Shown one piece after another: positions 53,983 to 62,951 of a stretch of 64,000 nt of DNA. Source of the DNA: Natrinema longum. Its GTDB lineage: Archaea; Halobacteriota; Halobacteria; Halobacteriales; Natrialbaceae. Under the pieces are notes generated by a model, which saw only the letters and a list, made by a program, of their open reading frames with translations, was not told the DNA's origin and searched no databases. The translations under genes were made by a program, and so were the position numbers. The DNA is taken from the NCBI RefSeq assembly GCF_017352095.1, contig NZ_CP071463.1, forward strand, positions 744,001 to 808,000. The letters run 5' to 3'. The number at the start of each line of letters is the position of its first letter. Positions within the stretch are counted from its first letter, which is position 1.

Positions 53983-54076
53983 ATTCCTCGAGCCATGCGA
54001 GATACACAGCGCAGATCTCGTACAGATATAGGCCACTATCGTGGAGCCGCACGGCGAGACGGATTTCGACCGAGAC
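53983..54076 (-). pseudogene. possible remnant of a transposase N-terminus
   Basis: On the minus strand, VEIRLAVRLHDSGLYLYEI and CAVYLAWLEEY resemble the N-terminal helix-turn-helix of haloarchaeal DDE transposases (RxAVRLxDSGLSLRE...AVLxWLGV). It is degraded and has no catalytic part. The surrounding 53747-54196 (450 bases) has lower GC than its neighbours and no intact gene, in line with old mobile DNA. Confidence 0.3.
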
Positions 54077-54196
54077 ATGACGGGTGGCGTGGGTATGGAG
54101 ATCGAGCAAACGATACCAGTTCCGGTGATGTGTGTTCGTGAGCCGAAATCTAGCGGGTGACAAACCATTTGACGGGGATTCACGTAATTACTCGAT

Positions 54197-55066
54197 ATGT
54201 ACGAGGACATTCTGCTCCCGTTCGACGGAAGCGATGGTGCTGCGGAGACACTACATCACGCTGCCGAGATCGCACACTGGGCCGATGCCACGATCCACGT
54301 TCTGTTTGTCGCGGATACGACACGCGATAGCGTCACCGTCGTCGAAAAACGAGTCGTTGACGCACTTGTTCGGGAAGGCAAGGGCATCGTCGAAGAGGCG
54401 GAAAAGACACTGGACACACTCGGTGTAGACTACGATTCCGACGTCGTCCAGGGGAATCCAGCGCCGACGGTCGTCGAATACGCTGAACGATACGACTACG
54501 ACGTGATCGTAATGCCGACGCACGGTCGGGAGGGGGTGTCACGATACCTCATCGGAAGCGTCACGGAGAAGGTCATCCGGCTGTCTTCCGTCCCCGTTCT
54601 GACGGCACGGATGCAGCCCGACGAACGATTGGTGTTCCCCTACGAGGACATCCTCCTACCGACCGACGGGAGTGCTACTGCAACTCATGCTGCCGAGCAT
54701 GGCCTCTCGTTCGCAGCGGCTCTCGATGCGACTGTTCACGTGCTGTCTGTCGTCGACGATACGTCGCTGAATCTGGACGTTCGCTCGACTGTTTCGGGAC
54801 GGAACAGTGAACAGGCTGGGACCGATGCCGTTGACGACCTCGTGTCCGAGGCGGAGACACGCGGCGTTTCCAACACTGTTCGGCACGTCGAACACGGATC
54901 TCCTATCGAGGTGATACTCGACACTATCGAATCGAACGAGATCCACGCCGTCGTGATGGGAACGACCGGGAGGCGCGGAAGTGATCGAATACTACTCGGG
55001 AGCGTCGCTGAAAAGACCGCCCGCTCAGCGCCGGTTCCCGTCATCACAGTGAGACGCGACGAGTAA
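54197..55066 (+). CDS. tandem UspA universal stress protein
   Basis: A 289-residue protein with two UspA domains (about residues 1-142 and 148-289). Each starts YEDILLP.DGS and ends with the ATP-binding pattern G-x2-G-x9-GS: MPTHGREGVSRYLIGSV in the first, GTTGRRGSDRILLGSV in the second. Both ATP sites look intact. Codon use is less GC-biased than in the flanking genes. ATG 54197. Confidence 0.93.
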   Translation: MYEDILLPFDGSDGAAETLHHAAEIAHWADATIHVLFVADTTRDSVTVVEKRVVDALVREGKGIVEEAEKTLDTLGVDYDSDVVQGNPAPTVVEYAERYDYDVIVMPTHGREGVSRYLIGSVTEKVIRLSSVPVLTARMQPDERLVFPYEDILLPTDGSATATHAAEHGLSFAAALDATVHVLSVVDDTSLNLDVRSTVSGRNSEQAGTDAVDDLVSEAETRGVSNTVRHVEHGSPIEVILDTIESNEIHAVVMGTTGRRGSDRILLGSVAEKTARSAPVPVITVRRDE

Positions 55067-55145
55067 CTCGAAAGGAATGGCGTTATTTGGCTCCTCAGTC
55101 CGTATTCGGTCTCAGCGGCTCTACTCCGTACACGGCGCTCGTTTA

Positions 55146-55433
55146 TTACTCTATTTCTAGCTGGCCGCTCCCGCTATCACCCTCACTGCCGTTCTCGTCC
55201 CACTCGAGTTCGAACTCGATACTCAATGCACCGGATCCTCCTGTCGGCCCCTCGCGTTCGGCTTTAACCTCGAACGTCGTACGAGCCGGTGGCTCCATCG
55301 TCACGGACTCGGCCCCCGATGTTAGCGTGATCGGGTCCCCTCGTTCCAACTTCTCGGCGACACGGCGAAGATACGCGGCGATCTCCTTTCGACTCTGATC
55401 GCGTTCCGATTTGAACAGCACTTCTTCGGGCAT
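55146..55433 (-). CDS. amphi-Trp domain-containing protein
   Basis: A 95-residue protein. EEVLFKSERDQSRKEIAAYL followed by VAEKLERGDPITL is the amphi-Trp domain opening, and EPPARTTFEVKAER and SIEFELEWDE its end. Function unknown; common in haloarchaea as a short stand-alone protein. ATG 55433 is chosen; an ATG at 55445 is also in frame. Convergent with the UspA gene. Confidence 0.85.
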   Translation of the reverse strand: MPEEVLFKSERDQSRKEIAAYLRRVAEKLERGDPITLTSGAESVTMEPPARTTFEVKAEREGPTGGSGALSIEFELEWDENGSEGDSGSGQLEIE

Positions 55434-55636
55434 GGATCGATACACACTGCCGATACTGATAACTGTACTCTACTGTCGGAATCGTTCCGCTGAATAGCCG
55501 CTCTGTGTTCAGCACGCTATTTTCACCGGCTATCGGAGAGGGAGATCACCACTCGGGTAACGCCGTCTCTGTACTGACCGGCTCTCTGAGAGCACGACGG
55601 GAACCGAGACGCGTTCGATGACGATCGAAGGGCTCG

Positions 55637-56323
55637 CTACTCGAGTCGCCCGCCGGTCAGCCGGACGACGCCCAAGACGTGGGTTTCGTCCGCGACGGCG
55701 ACGGCACGCTCGCGGAGGCGGGCGTGTGCGGCGTCGATCTTCTCGTCGAGACGCACGTGAGGGGCGTCCGTGTAGCGAAGTTTCGCCGTCGGCGGCGTCG
55801 AGAGGACGACGATCGCCCGGAAGACGGCGTTGACCGGCGGCGCGTACCACGCCTCGCTTCGGGCGGCGTTCGCGAGGACGACGGTGCCGTCGGGACCGAC
55901 GAGGTCACACCAGTCGTCGACCGCGCCGGCCGGGTCCGCGAGCATCCCCACGACGAACGTCGCCAGCACGGCGTCGATGGCACCGTCCGTTGCCGTCGAT
56001 ACGGGCTCACCGACCGGCGGTCGCGTCGCGTCCCCCTGCAGGACGTGGACGTTGTCGTCGGCCGCGGTCGCGGCTCGCGCCCGTTCGAGCACGGGCCGGG
56101 TGAAATCGATCCCGATCACGGTCCCCGCTGGGCCGACCTGCTCGCGGAGATACGGAAGGTTCGCGCCGGTCCCACAGCCCATCTCGACGACGGTGTCGCC
56201 GGGCTCGAGGCGGCAGGCGGCAGCCGCCCGTCGACGCAGCCGGGCGATCCCCGGCGTCTCGCGCGCGATCAGGTCGTAGAGGCGGGCCCAGCGGCCGTAG
56301 AACTCCTGTGCGGATTCGGCCAT
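55637..56323 (-). CDS. class I SAM methyltransferase (UbiE-like)
   Basis: A 228-residue methyltransferase. EFYGRWARLYDLIARETPG opening, motif I VVEMGCGTGANLPYL, IGIDFTRPVLERA as motif II and a LANAARSE loop. The layout is like small lipid/quinone methyltransferases, but the acceptor is unknown. It follows the ThiR gene by 15 bases on the same strand and may share its transcript. Confidence 0.87.
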   Translation of the reverse strand: MAESAQEFYGRWARLYDLIARETPGIARLRRRAAAACRLEPGDTVVEMGCGTGANLPYLREQVGPAGTVIGIDFTRPVLERARAATAADDNVHVLQGDATRPPVGEPVSTATDGAIDAVLATFVVGMLADPAGAVDDWCDLVGPDGTVVLANAARSEAWYAPPVNAVFRAIVVLSTPPTAKLRYTDAPHVRLDEKIDAAHARLRERAVAVADETHVLGVVRLTGGRLE

Positions 56324-56338
56324 CGAGTACTCACCACA

Positions 56339-57238
56339 TTAGACGAGGGAGCGAATCGTCTCCGCGACCGACTCCGCGTCCGGCCCGAGGACGTAGATCA
56401 GCGGCTCGATCCCCATCCCGCCGGTCTGATAGAGCACCGTCGCGTCGGGTTCGTCCTCGATCGCCGCGCCGACGCTCGAGGCGACGTCCCCGGACTCGTC
56501 GAATTCGGCGGCGACGTGGCCCCGCTCGATCAGTTCGTCGACCAGTTCGGGCTCGTAGGTGATGTTGATCGCCGCCGTGGCGGCCCCACCGTGTCGGCGC
56601 GTGGCCAGTACCACTCGAGCGACGTGTTCGGAGACGCCGAACTCGGGATCCGCCGGGACGGTCGTCCGACCCTTGACGTCGAAGATCCGCCCGGGGACGC
56701 CCGCGACGTCGTCGACGTCCTCCGCGTCCGGGATGCACGCGACCAGGTTCGATCCGACGGCGGGGATCAGCCCCGTAAATCCGCTCGTGGTCTCGAGCAT
56801 GCCCAACCCACGCCGGAGCGAGGAGAGGACTCGCTCGCTGGTCCGGAGGTCGCTCTCGGGGTCGTGCACCCGGAAGCTCGAGCCGTGATCGGCGAGTTCC
56901 GGCACCGCTTCCTCGTGGAGCTGTGCGAGGAGGTCACCGCCGGACTCGAACTCGCGGATCAGGATCTCGAGTTCGATCAACGCCTGGACCGGCGAGATCT
57001 CGCCGGCCGCCAGCCCCGTTCCGAGCTCGTCGACGAGGTCCTGGACGCGCTCGTCCGCGGCGATGCGCTCGTTGACGGTCACGTCGCCGTGGGCGTATTT
57101 CGAGACGGCACTCTGGCTGATTCCGAGTACCTCGGCGACCTCGCTCTGCGTGAACCCCCGATCCCGGAGATCGCCGGCGAGGAGCGACCGGACGGTCGGG
57201 AGGAACTCGTCTACGACGATTTCTTCGACGAATTGCAT
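56339..57238 (-). CDS. thiR: thiamine regulator ThiR (HTH + ThiN domain)
   Basis: A 299-residue regulator. Residues about 28-52 form a Xre-like helix-turn-helix (FTQSEVAEVLGISQSAVSKY), followed by a helical linker. Residues about 130-299 form a ThiN domain (GLGMLETTSGFTGLIPAVGS, AAINITYEP, GIEPLIYVLGPDA). Archaeal proteins of this layout repress thiamine genes in response to thiamine phosphate. No ThiD part is present, which excludes the bifunctional kinase-synthase. ATG 57238 has an AAGTTATCC TATA-like box about 34 bases upstream. The likely target, thi4, is 5 kb away. Confidence 0.88.
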   Translation of the reverse strand: MQFVEEIVVDEFLPTVRSLLAGDLRDRGFTQSEVAEVLGISQSAVSKYAHGDVTVNERIAADERVQDLVDELGTGLAAGEISPVQALIELEILIREFESGGDLLAQLHEEAVPELADHGSSFRVHDPESDLRTSERVLSSLRRGLGMLETTSGFTGLIPAVGSNLVACIPDAEDVDDVAGVPGRIFDVKGRTTVPADPEFGVSEHVARVVLATRRHGGAATAAINITYEPELVDELIERGHVAAEFDESGDVASSVGAAIEDEPDATVLYQTGGMGIEPLIYVLGPDAESVAETIRSLV

Positions 57239-57362
57239 TCGTTGCTCGAGCGTACGGCAGGCGAGGGGATAACTTGTCGGGGCCGACGATCGACCGCTCT
57301 CTCGACCCGGAGACGCGGCTCTCGGACGACGGTTTTTGTGGGAACGGACCCAATGGCGACCA

Positions 57363-58601
57363 ATGAAGATTATCAAGGACAGCGTCCACGACCACATTCA
57401 GGTCGATGGCGTCGCCCGCGACCTCCTCGATACGCCGGCGGTACAGCGGTTACGCCACATTAGCCAGCTCGGGACCGTCTCGGTGGTGTATCCCTCCGCG
57501 AACCACACTCGCTTCGAACACAGTCTCGGCGTCTATCACCTCGCCTGCGAAGCCCTCGAGCAACTCGGGGTCGAGGGGAAGCGAGCCGAGCGCGTTCGCG
57601 CTGGGGCCTTGCTCCACGACGTCGGCCACGGCCCCTTCAGTCACAACCTCGAGTCGCTGACCTACCGCCGGACGGGACGCTACCACGACGACGTTCACGA
57701 CCTGCTCGCGGACGGGGCGGTCGGCGACGTGTTGCGAGCGCACGACCTCGAGCCGGCGGCGGTCGCGGATCTGGTCGCCGGCGAGGGCCGGTTCGGCCAG
57801 CTCGTGTCAGGCGAACTCGACGTCGATCGGATGGATTACCTGGTTCGGGACGCCCACCACACCGGCGTTCCCTACGGAACGATCGACCACGGTCGACTCG
57901 TCCGGGAACTCACGTTCGCCAACGGCGAACTCGTCCTCGACGAGGGAAACGTCCAGACCGCCGAGAGTCTGCTGGTCGCGCGGGCACTGATGAACCCGAC
58001 CGTCTACAGCCACAGCGTCGCCCGAATCAGCAAGGCGATGCTTCGGCGAGCATCCGAACGGCTGCTCGAGGCCCCTGCCACGGCTCTCGACGCCGAGACG
58101 CTCCAGCGGATGGACGACCCGGATCTGATCGTCGCGCTGCGGTCGTGTGACGCGACCAGCGAGTTCTCCCGACGGCTGGACCACCGCGACCTGTTCAAGC
58201 GGGCGGTGTGGGCCGAGATCGACGACGTTCCGGGCGGGATCATCGAGTCCGATCACGGGACGATCCGAGAGTTCGAACGCGAGATCGCTGCCGCGGCGGA
58301 CGTCGATCCGGAACACGTGATCCTCGACGTGCCGAGTCGCCCGTCGATGACGGAGTCGACCTCGCGCGTGATGGTCAACGGCGAGATCCGTCGACTCGAC
58401 CAGCAGTCGCCGCTGGTCGAGGCGCTGCGTGCAGCCCAGTACTCCCAGTGGCGACTCGGCGTCTACTCGCCGCCCGCCCTGCGCGATCGAGTCGGCCGGG
58501 CAGCGGTCGACACCCTCGGCCTGGATATCGACGGTGCCCTGGTCAGCGACGTCCGAAACGGACTCGACGCCACGCTGGATCAGTTCCTCGAGGACGGATG
58601 A
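57363..58601 (+). CDS. HD-domain nucleotide phosphohydrolase (YwfO/SAMHD1-like)
   Basis: A 412-residue HD protein. MKIIKDSVHDHIQVD is the typical family start, RFEHSLGVYHLA the first metal His, ALLHDVGHGPFSH the HD pair and DVDRMDYLVRD the second Asp. In other organisms such proteins hydrolyse dNTPs; activity here is untested. ATG 57363; it is divergent from thiR across 124 bases. Confidence 0.9.
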   Translation: MKIIKDSVHDHIQVDGVARDLLDTPAVQRLRHISQLGTVSVVYPSANHTRFEHSLGVYHLACEALEQLGVEGKRAERVRAGALLHDVGHGPFSHNLESLTYRRTGRYHDDVHDLLADGAVGDVLRAHDLEPAAVADLVAGEGRFGQLVSGELDVDRMDYLVRDAHHTGVPYGTIDHGRLVRELTFANGELVLDEGNVQTAESLLVARALMNPTVYSHSVARISKAMLRRASERLLEAPATALDAETLQRMDDPDLIVALRSCDATSEFSRRLDHRDLFKRAVWAEIDDVPGGIIESDHGTIREFEREIAAAADVDPEHVILDVPSRPSMTESTSRVMVNGEIRRLDQQSPLVEALRAAQYSQWRLGVYSPPALRDRVGRAAVDTLGLDIDGALVSDVRNGLDATLDQFLEDG

Positions 58602-58745
58602 CGTCGCCACGCGGGTTCGTTCGCGCCCGCTCCCCCGATCGCCGTCCGTCCCCCTGCCCGAGAGCGCCGACGGTTCGGACCGCGCTCTCGTCCGGAATCG
58701 ATCTCAGCCCGAACGGTTGAAGGGACTGACCGCGAACTGACGCGT

Positions 58746-59792
58746 ATGGAACGAACGGGGACCATTCTCCGGGGCCGCGAGTTCGAGCCCGTCGAGGGGC
58801 GAGTGGTCATCGACGACGACGGCCGCATCGAGGCCATCGAAGAAGGAGCAGTCGAGAGCGACGACATCGTTCTCCCGGCGTTCGTCAACGCTCACACCCA
58901 CATCGGCGACTCGATCGCCAAGGAAGCCGGCGGCGGCCTCACGCTCGAGGAGCTCGTCGCCCCGCCGGACGGGCTGAAACACCGACTGCTCCGGGACGCG
59001 TCTCGAGACGAACTCGTGAGCGCGATGACCCAGTCACTGCGATTCATGCAACGCGCCGGTACGGCCGCCTGTCTGGACTTTCGCGAGGGCGACGTCGCGG
59101 GCGTTCGCATGCTCGAGGACGCCGCCGACGGGCTCGGGATCGATTCCCTATCGTTCGCTCGCGGGTCCGTCGACGCGATGCACGCGGGCGACGGGTTCGG
59201 CGCGAGCGGGGCAAACGATGCGAACTTCGATCGAGAACGGGAGGCGACCCGCGAGGCGGGGAAACCCTTCGGCATCCACGCGGGCGAGGTCGACGAAAGC
59301 GATATCAATCCGGCCATGGACCTCGACCCGGACTTCCTGGTGCACATGGTTCACCCCGAACGGGTCCACCTGGAGCGGCTCGCCGACAGCGAACTCCCGA
59401 TCGTCGTCTGTCCGCGCTCGAACCTCGTGACCGACGTCGGACTGTCGCCGTACGAGGAACTCCACGAGCGGACGACGCTCGCGCTGGGGACGGACAACGT
59501 GATGCTCAACTCGCCGTCGATGTTCCGGGAGATGGAGTTCCTCGCGAAGCTCTCGGACCTCCCGGCCGACGCGATCCTCCGGATGGCCACGATCAACGGT
59601 GCCGAGATCGCCGGCCTCGAGTACGGGCTGGTCGAACCCGGACGGGAGGCACGGCTGCTCGTCCTCGATGGCGACTCGAACAACCTCGACGGAGCGCGGG
59701 ATCCGGTCCGGGCCGTGGTTCGCCGAGCGGGCGTCGACGACGTTCGCGAGGTCGTCTTCGGTGCGGACGCCGCCGGCGAGCACGTCGAGTGA
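58746..59792 (+). CDS. amidohydrolase-superfamily protein
   Basis: A 348-residue metal-dependent deaminase/hydrolase. LPAFVNAHTHIGDS is the first metal motif, GIHAGEVDE and VHMVHPERV carry later His ligands, and LGTDNVMLN the Asp. It belongs to the SsnA/TrzA-like cluster of the superfamily acting on ring or amide C-N bonds; the substrate is unknown. The stop lies 20 bases before the convergent hairpin element. Confidence 0.87.
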   Translation: MERTGTILRGREFEPVEGRVVIDDDGRIEAIEEGAVESDDIVLPAFVNAHTHIGDSIAKEAGGGLTLEELVAPPDGLKHRLLRDASRDELVSAMTQSLRFMQRAGTAACLDFREGDVAGVRMLEDAADGLGIDSLSFARGSVDAMHAGDGFGASGANDANFDREREATREAGKPFGIHAGEVDESDINPAMDLDPDFLVHMVHPERVHLERLADSELPIVVCPRSNLVTDVGLSPYEELHERTTLALGTDNVMLNSPSMFREMEFLAKLSDLPADAILRMATINGAEIAGLEYGLVEPGREARLLVLDGDSNNLDGARDPVRAVVRRAGVDDVREVVFGADAAGEHVE

Positions 59793-59810
59793 GCCGATCG
59801 CGGCGGCGGA

Positions 59811-59891
59811 CTGACTCCTGCCCGTCAATGACGGCCCAACCGCAGGGCGGGTCGCGGGTGCGTCGGTTCGTCGGGACAGGGGACCGTCTCA
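59811..59891 (-). repeat. stop-anchored hairpin element, copy 4 (degenerate)
   Basis: Read with the carbonic anhydrase gene it starts at its stop: TGAGACGGTCCCCTGTCCCG. It shares GACC-GCCCTGCGGT in the centre and CCGTCA near the end with copy 2, but the second arm is diverged. It occupies the whole 96-base gap between two convergent genes. Confidence 0.6.
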
Positions 59892-60389
59892 GTCGATGCG
59901 GTCCGACGTCTCCGCGTGTTTTTTCGCGAGTTCGACGTAGCGATCGGCCGTCGCCTCGAGGGCCGGGTCGTCGATCTCGGTTTTCGGTTCCGCGGGCGTC
60001 CCCGCGACGAGCGTGGATGCCGGGACCTCGGTGCCTTCGGTGACGACGCTGCCGGCCGCGACGACCGCCCCCTCGCCGACGTGCGCGCCATCGAGGACCA
60101 CCGCGTTCATGCCGATCAGCGCGCGCTCGGCGACGGTGGCGTTGTGGACGATCGCGCTGTGACCGACCGTCGCGTGGGGCTCGAGTGTGGCCGTCTCGTG
60201 GAGGACGGCGTTGTCCTGGACGTTGGCTCCCTCGCCGACGACGATCCGGCCGTGATCGCCACGAAGGGTGGTGTTTGGCCAGACGCTCGCGTCGGCTTCG
60301 ACGACGACATCGCCGATGACGACCGCGGCGTCGTCGACGTACGCGGAGTCGGCAACCTGGGGTTCGGTTCCGTCGAACGATCGTAGCAT
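59889..60389 (-). CDS. gamma-class carbonic anhydrase-like protein
   Basis: A 166-residue left-handed beta-helix (hexapeptide) protein. Zinc His positions are visible as VLHETATL and VGHSAIVHN, and RGDHGRIVVGEGANVQDNA is the family core. It would hydrate CO2 or act as a related acyltransferase-like protein. ATG 60389 gives the standard start (MLRSFDGTEP). An ATG at 60428 overlaps the DUF3006 stop as ATGA and may be the real coupled start. Last gene of a three-gene minus unit. Confidence 0.87.
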   Translation of the reverse strand: MLRSFDGTEPQVADSAYVDDAAVVIGDVVVEADASVWPNTTLRGDHGRIVVGEGANVQDNAVLHETATLEPHATVGHSAIVHNATVAERALIGMNAVVLDGAHVGEGAVVAAGSVVTEGTEVPASTLVAGTPAEPKTEIDDPALEATADRYVELAKKHAETSDRID

Positions 60390-60424
60390 AGCCGTTGGTG
60401 GCTCGAGAATCGTCTTGAAACTGC

Positions 60425-60709
60425 TCATTCGTCGGTTCGATCCCGATCCGACAATCGCTCGGAAAGTCGGTCGAACCGCTCGCGGGTCGATTCCCGTCGC
60501 TCTCGTTCGATGTCCGCGCGATAAGTCGTCTCGCGTACTGTCCCCGCGTCGGTGACCGTCTCGAAGACGGCACCCTCGTGTCGGCCGTCTTCGGGCAGGC
60601 GCTCGAGGGCGAGAAGTTGCTCGTCGACCACGTCGCCGTCGTCCTCCAGCAGGAGGACCGCCGTCTCGTCGACGATGCGGTCGACGACCCCGATCTGTGT
60701 GTCGCTCAT
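60425..60709 (-). CDS. DUF3006 family protein
   Basis: A 94-residue acidic protein. IGVVDRIVDETAVLLLEDDG is the DUF3006 core, and the C-terminal ERFDRLSERLSDRDR a charged helix. The family is usually encoded next to ComEC-like MBL proteins, as here: the MBL gene ends six bases upstream. Its role is unknown. Confidence 0.83.
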   Translation of the reverse strand: MSDTQIGVVDRIVDETAVLLLEDDGDVVDEQLLALERLPEDGRHEGAVFETVTDAGTVRETTYRADIERERRESTRERFDRLSERLSDRDRTDE

Positions 60710-60715
60710 CGGTTC

Positions 60716-61765
60716 TCACCCCCGACTAGGTGTGGCAGCGCCATCAATCGATGGCCGGTCGCGGTCGACCGATAGCCCCTCAGGTACGGACTGGGGTTTC
60801 GATGGCCCCTCGAGTGCGGAGTGGGTTTCCGTTCGCTCGAGCAGGGCACCCGGGTCGGTCGTCGCGTCGCGTTCCGTGTTGACCGTGATATCGCTCCCGT
60901 CGCTCGTGAGGACGATATCGCCGTGAACGCCGGTCCAGTAGGTCTCGATTCCCCGATCGTCGAAGGCCTCGAGGACCTCGTCGTGTGGATGACCGTACTG
61001 GGAGTCGCGCGCGCTGGAGACGATCGCAACGGCGGGATCGACGGTCTCCAGGAACGGTGCGCTCGAGGAGGTCGACGAGCCGTGGTGGCCCGCCTGGTAG
61101 GCGTCGGCCGCGAGGTCGTCGCCGTGATTCTCGACCAACCGTCGTTCGGTTTCCGCGCCGATGTCGCCGGTCGTCAGGTACGTGAACCCGCCGAACGCGA
61201 TCGACAGCACGACGCCGTTCTCGTCGACGCCATCCCCCTGCCCGTCCTCGGGCGGGTTCAGAACCGTCGCCTCGAGGGCGTCGTCCTCGAGGGGCAGGGT
61301 ATCGCCCGCGACGACCTCGAAGAGCCGGACGTCGTAGGCCTCGATCGCGTCGAGATAACCGTCGTAGGTCGCCGTCGTGTGGGGGACGCCGGAGTCGTAG
61401 GCCGCGCCGACTCCTTCGCCCTCTTCCTCGAGGTATTCGACGACCTCGGGGTGGCCGCCGATGTGATCGGCGTGGCCGTGGGTCGCGACCAGATGATCGA
61501 TGCGGTCGATATCGTGAGTCTCGAGGTAGTCGATGACTGCCTGTCCGTCGTCGCGGTACTCACCCGTATCGATCAGGATCGTCTCGTCGGCGGGGGTAAC
61601 GACGAGCGTCGAATCGGCCTGCCCGGCGTCGATGTGGTGGATCTCGAGGTCGCCGCTGACGTCGCTCGTCGGTCCGCCGTTGCCCCTCGACTCGTCGAAC
61701 CCGCTGCTACAGCCCGCGAGGACGAGTACTCCGGCGACCGCCACGACCAGCGCGGTTCGTCGCAT
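60716..61765 (-). CDS. ComEC/Rec2-like MBL-fold lipoprotein
   Basis: A 349-residue exported hydrolase. A signal peptide with lipobox VLVLAGCSS (no twin Arg, so Sec) anchors it. The MBL metal motif is VATHGHADHIGGH, with LTTGDI and AGHHGSSTSS as later ligands. This is the extracellular domain type of ComEC, which in bacteria is implicated in degrading DNA during uptake; no membrane channel part is attached. Start ATG 61765. First gene of the unit with DUF3006 and carbonic anhydrase. Confidence 0.87.
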   Translation of the reverse strand: MRRTALVVAVAGVLVLAGCSSGFDESRGNGGPTSDVSGDLEIHHIDAGQADSTLVVTPADETILIDTGEYRDDGQAVIDYLETHDIDRIDHLVATHGHADHIGGHPEVVEYLEEEGEGVGAAYDSGVPHTTATYDGYLDAIEAYDVRLFEVVAGDTLPLEDDALEATVLNPPEDGQGDGVDENGVVLSIAFGGFTYLTTGDIGAETERRLVENHGDDLAADAYQAGHHGSSTSSSAPFLETVDPAVAIVSSARDSQYGHPHDEVLEAFDDRGIETYWTGVHGDIVLTSDGSDITVNTERDATTDPGALLERTETHSALEGPSKPQSVPEGLSVDRDRPSIDGAATPSRG

Positions 61766-61968
61766 CGTGTTCCGGCGAGGCACCCCATGGATATGTCCGT
61801 TGTGGCCCACACGAGGGCCTGAAAGTGGATTTTTCTAACAGGTTGCAGTCGCGTCGATGGGCATCGTTGGCCGGGAGCCAGCCGACGATGTCTGGTCGGT
61901 GAAAAACGGACGGGACCCACCACCCCCATCGTAACTGTCCGGACCGTCCGGAGTCGGCGTCGCCGCTC

Positions 61969-62364
61969 TCAGAACGCGTCCCCTTCGAAGTTCGTGTCGG
62001 CGTGGAGGCTCTCTTTGAGCGCGTCGTGGACCTTGCAGAGTTCGAACGCGCGCTCGAGGATCTCCTCGCCGGTGTCGTCGTCGACGTCCGCCTCGACGCG
62101 GATGTCGAACGCGACCGACTCGAGTTTGTCGTCGTCGTTGAGTTCGCCGCTGGTCTCGATCTCGATCCGGCCGAGGTCGTCGGCTCCCCGCTGTTGGCCG
62201 CCGACCCGCAACGCAGGGACGTAACAGGAGCCGTACGCCGCCAGCAGCGTCTCGAGCGTGTCGGGGGCGTCCTCGCCGTTGGCGTCGATCGTCGTCTCGA
62301 AGTCCCGAATCTCGTTCGTCGCGCTGTACCCCTCGTCTGAAACGGTCGTGACCTGTTTCGCCAT
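61969..62364 (-). CDS. OsmC-family peroxide reductase-like protein
   Basis: A 131-residue OsmC/Ohr-fold protein. Candidate redox Cys lie in LAAYGSCYVPALRVG and AFELCKVHDAL; the spacing matches the OsmC pair. It reduces organic peroxides or acts on thiol compounds. ATG 62364 (MAKQVTTVSD). Confidence 0.88.
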   Translation of the reverse strand: MAKQVTTVSDEGYSATNEIRDFETTIDANGEDAPDTLETLLAAYGSCYVPALRVGGQQRGADDLGRIEIETSGELNDDDKLESVAFDIRVEADVDDDTGEEILERAFELCKVHDALKESLHADTNFEGDAF

Positions 62365-62744
62365 GGCAGTCGAGACGTCCACGAGCGACGGTGTAAACGT
62401 TGTCCCGTCGGTGTGACAGTCCGGAGTGCGACGGACGGACTCGCGTCGGCTCGATTCGCACCGAGTCGTTAGGACAGGCACCGTCGACTCCGCTCACGGG
62501 CGTGCGGTCGGCGCTCGAGATCGTCGCAAAAACGTTTCGACGGCCTGACTCATCGTGCGCTCGAGTCGTGCTTCGAGGGGTAACTCGGCGGCGGGATGCA
62601 CCGAGTTCGGACGGCTCGTCAGCCACACGGGCGCGTTCCGTTCGAAAACCCCGGCCGTCGTCGGATAGGGCTGGGACCGTCGGTCCCCTGCGTCTGCAGT
62701 GGGATGCGATTTATCCGTCGCGCCGGGAGGATTACGAACAGCAC
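62365..62744. other. intergenic region with isolated palindrome
   Basis: 380 bases without recognisable gene. GGGACC-GTC-GGTCCC at 62673-62687 is a perfect palindromic hairpin identical to the core of the fourth hairpin of the array near 53.07 kb. A GATTTATCC TATA-like box (about 62708-62716) precedes the next small gene. Confidence 0.45.
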
Positions 62745-62939
62745 ATGTCGAGTTTCAACAGCGGGTCGGCAAACAAGCTCAGTATCGTTTCGACCCTGAT
62801 AGACAGCGCAATGGAGTTCCGGCGCGGGCGTCGGAAGAGCGGGATGTTGCTCCTCGGGGCAGCCGCGCTTTCGTCCCGAATTCCCGGTCTCGGGACGGCC
62901 GTCTCGCTGTTACTCCGACTGATTCGGCGACTCCGCTAA
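62745..62939 (+). CDS. 64-residue basic membrane protein
   Basis: Reads MSSFNSGSANKLSIVSTLID, then FRRGRRKSGMLLLGAAALSS and an end LLLRLIRRLR. It has a possible membrane or amphipathic helix between two Arg-rich patches, unusually basic for a halophile. A TATA-like box about 30 bases upstream supports a leaderless start. No family recognised. The next gene starts 12 bases after its stop. Confidence 0.55.
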   Translation: MSSFNSGSANKLSIVSTLIDSAMEFRRGRRKSGMLLLGAAALSSRIPGLGTAVSLLLRLIRRLR

Positions 62940-62951
62940 CTCGAGCGATCG

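Noticed and set aside
55679-57463. 594-codon open frame on the plus strand
   Set aside because: Antisense to the methyltransferase and thiR genes, whose motifs are unmistakable.
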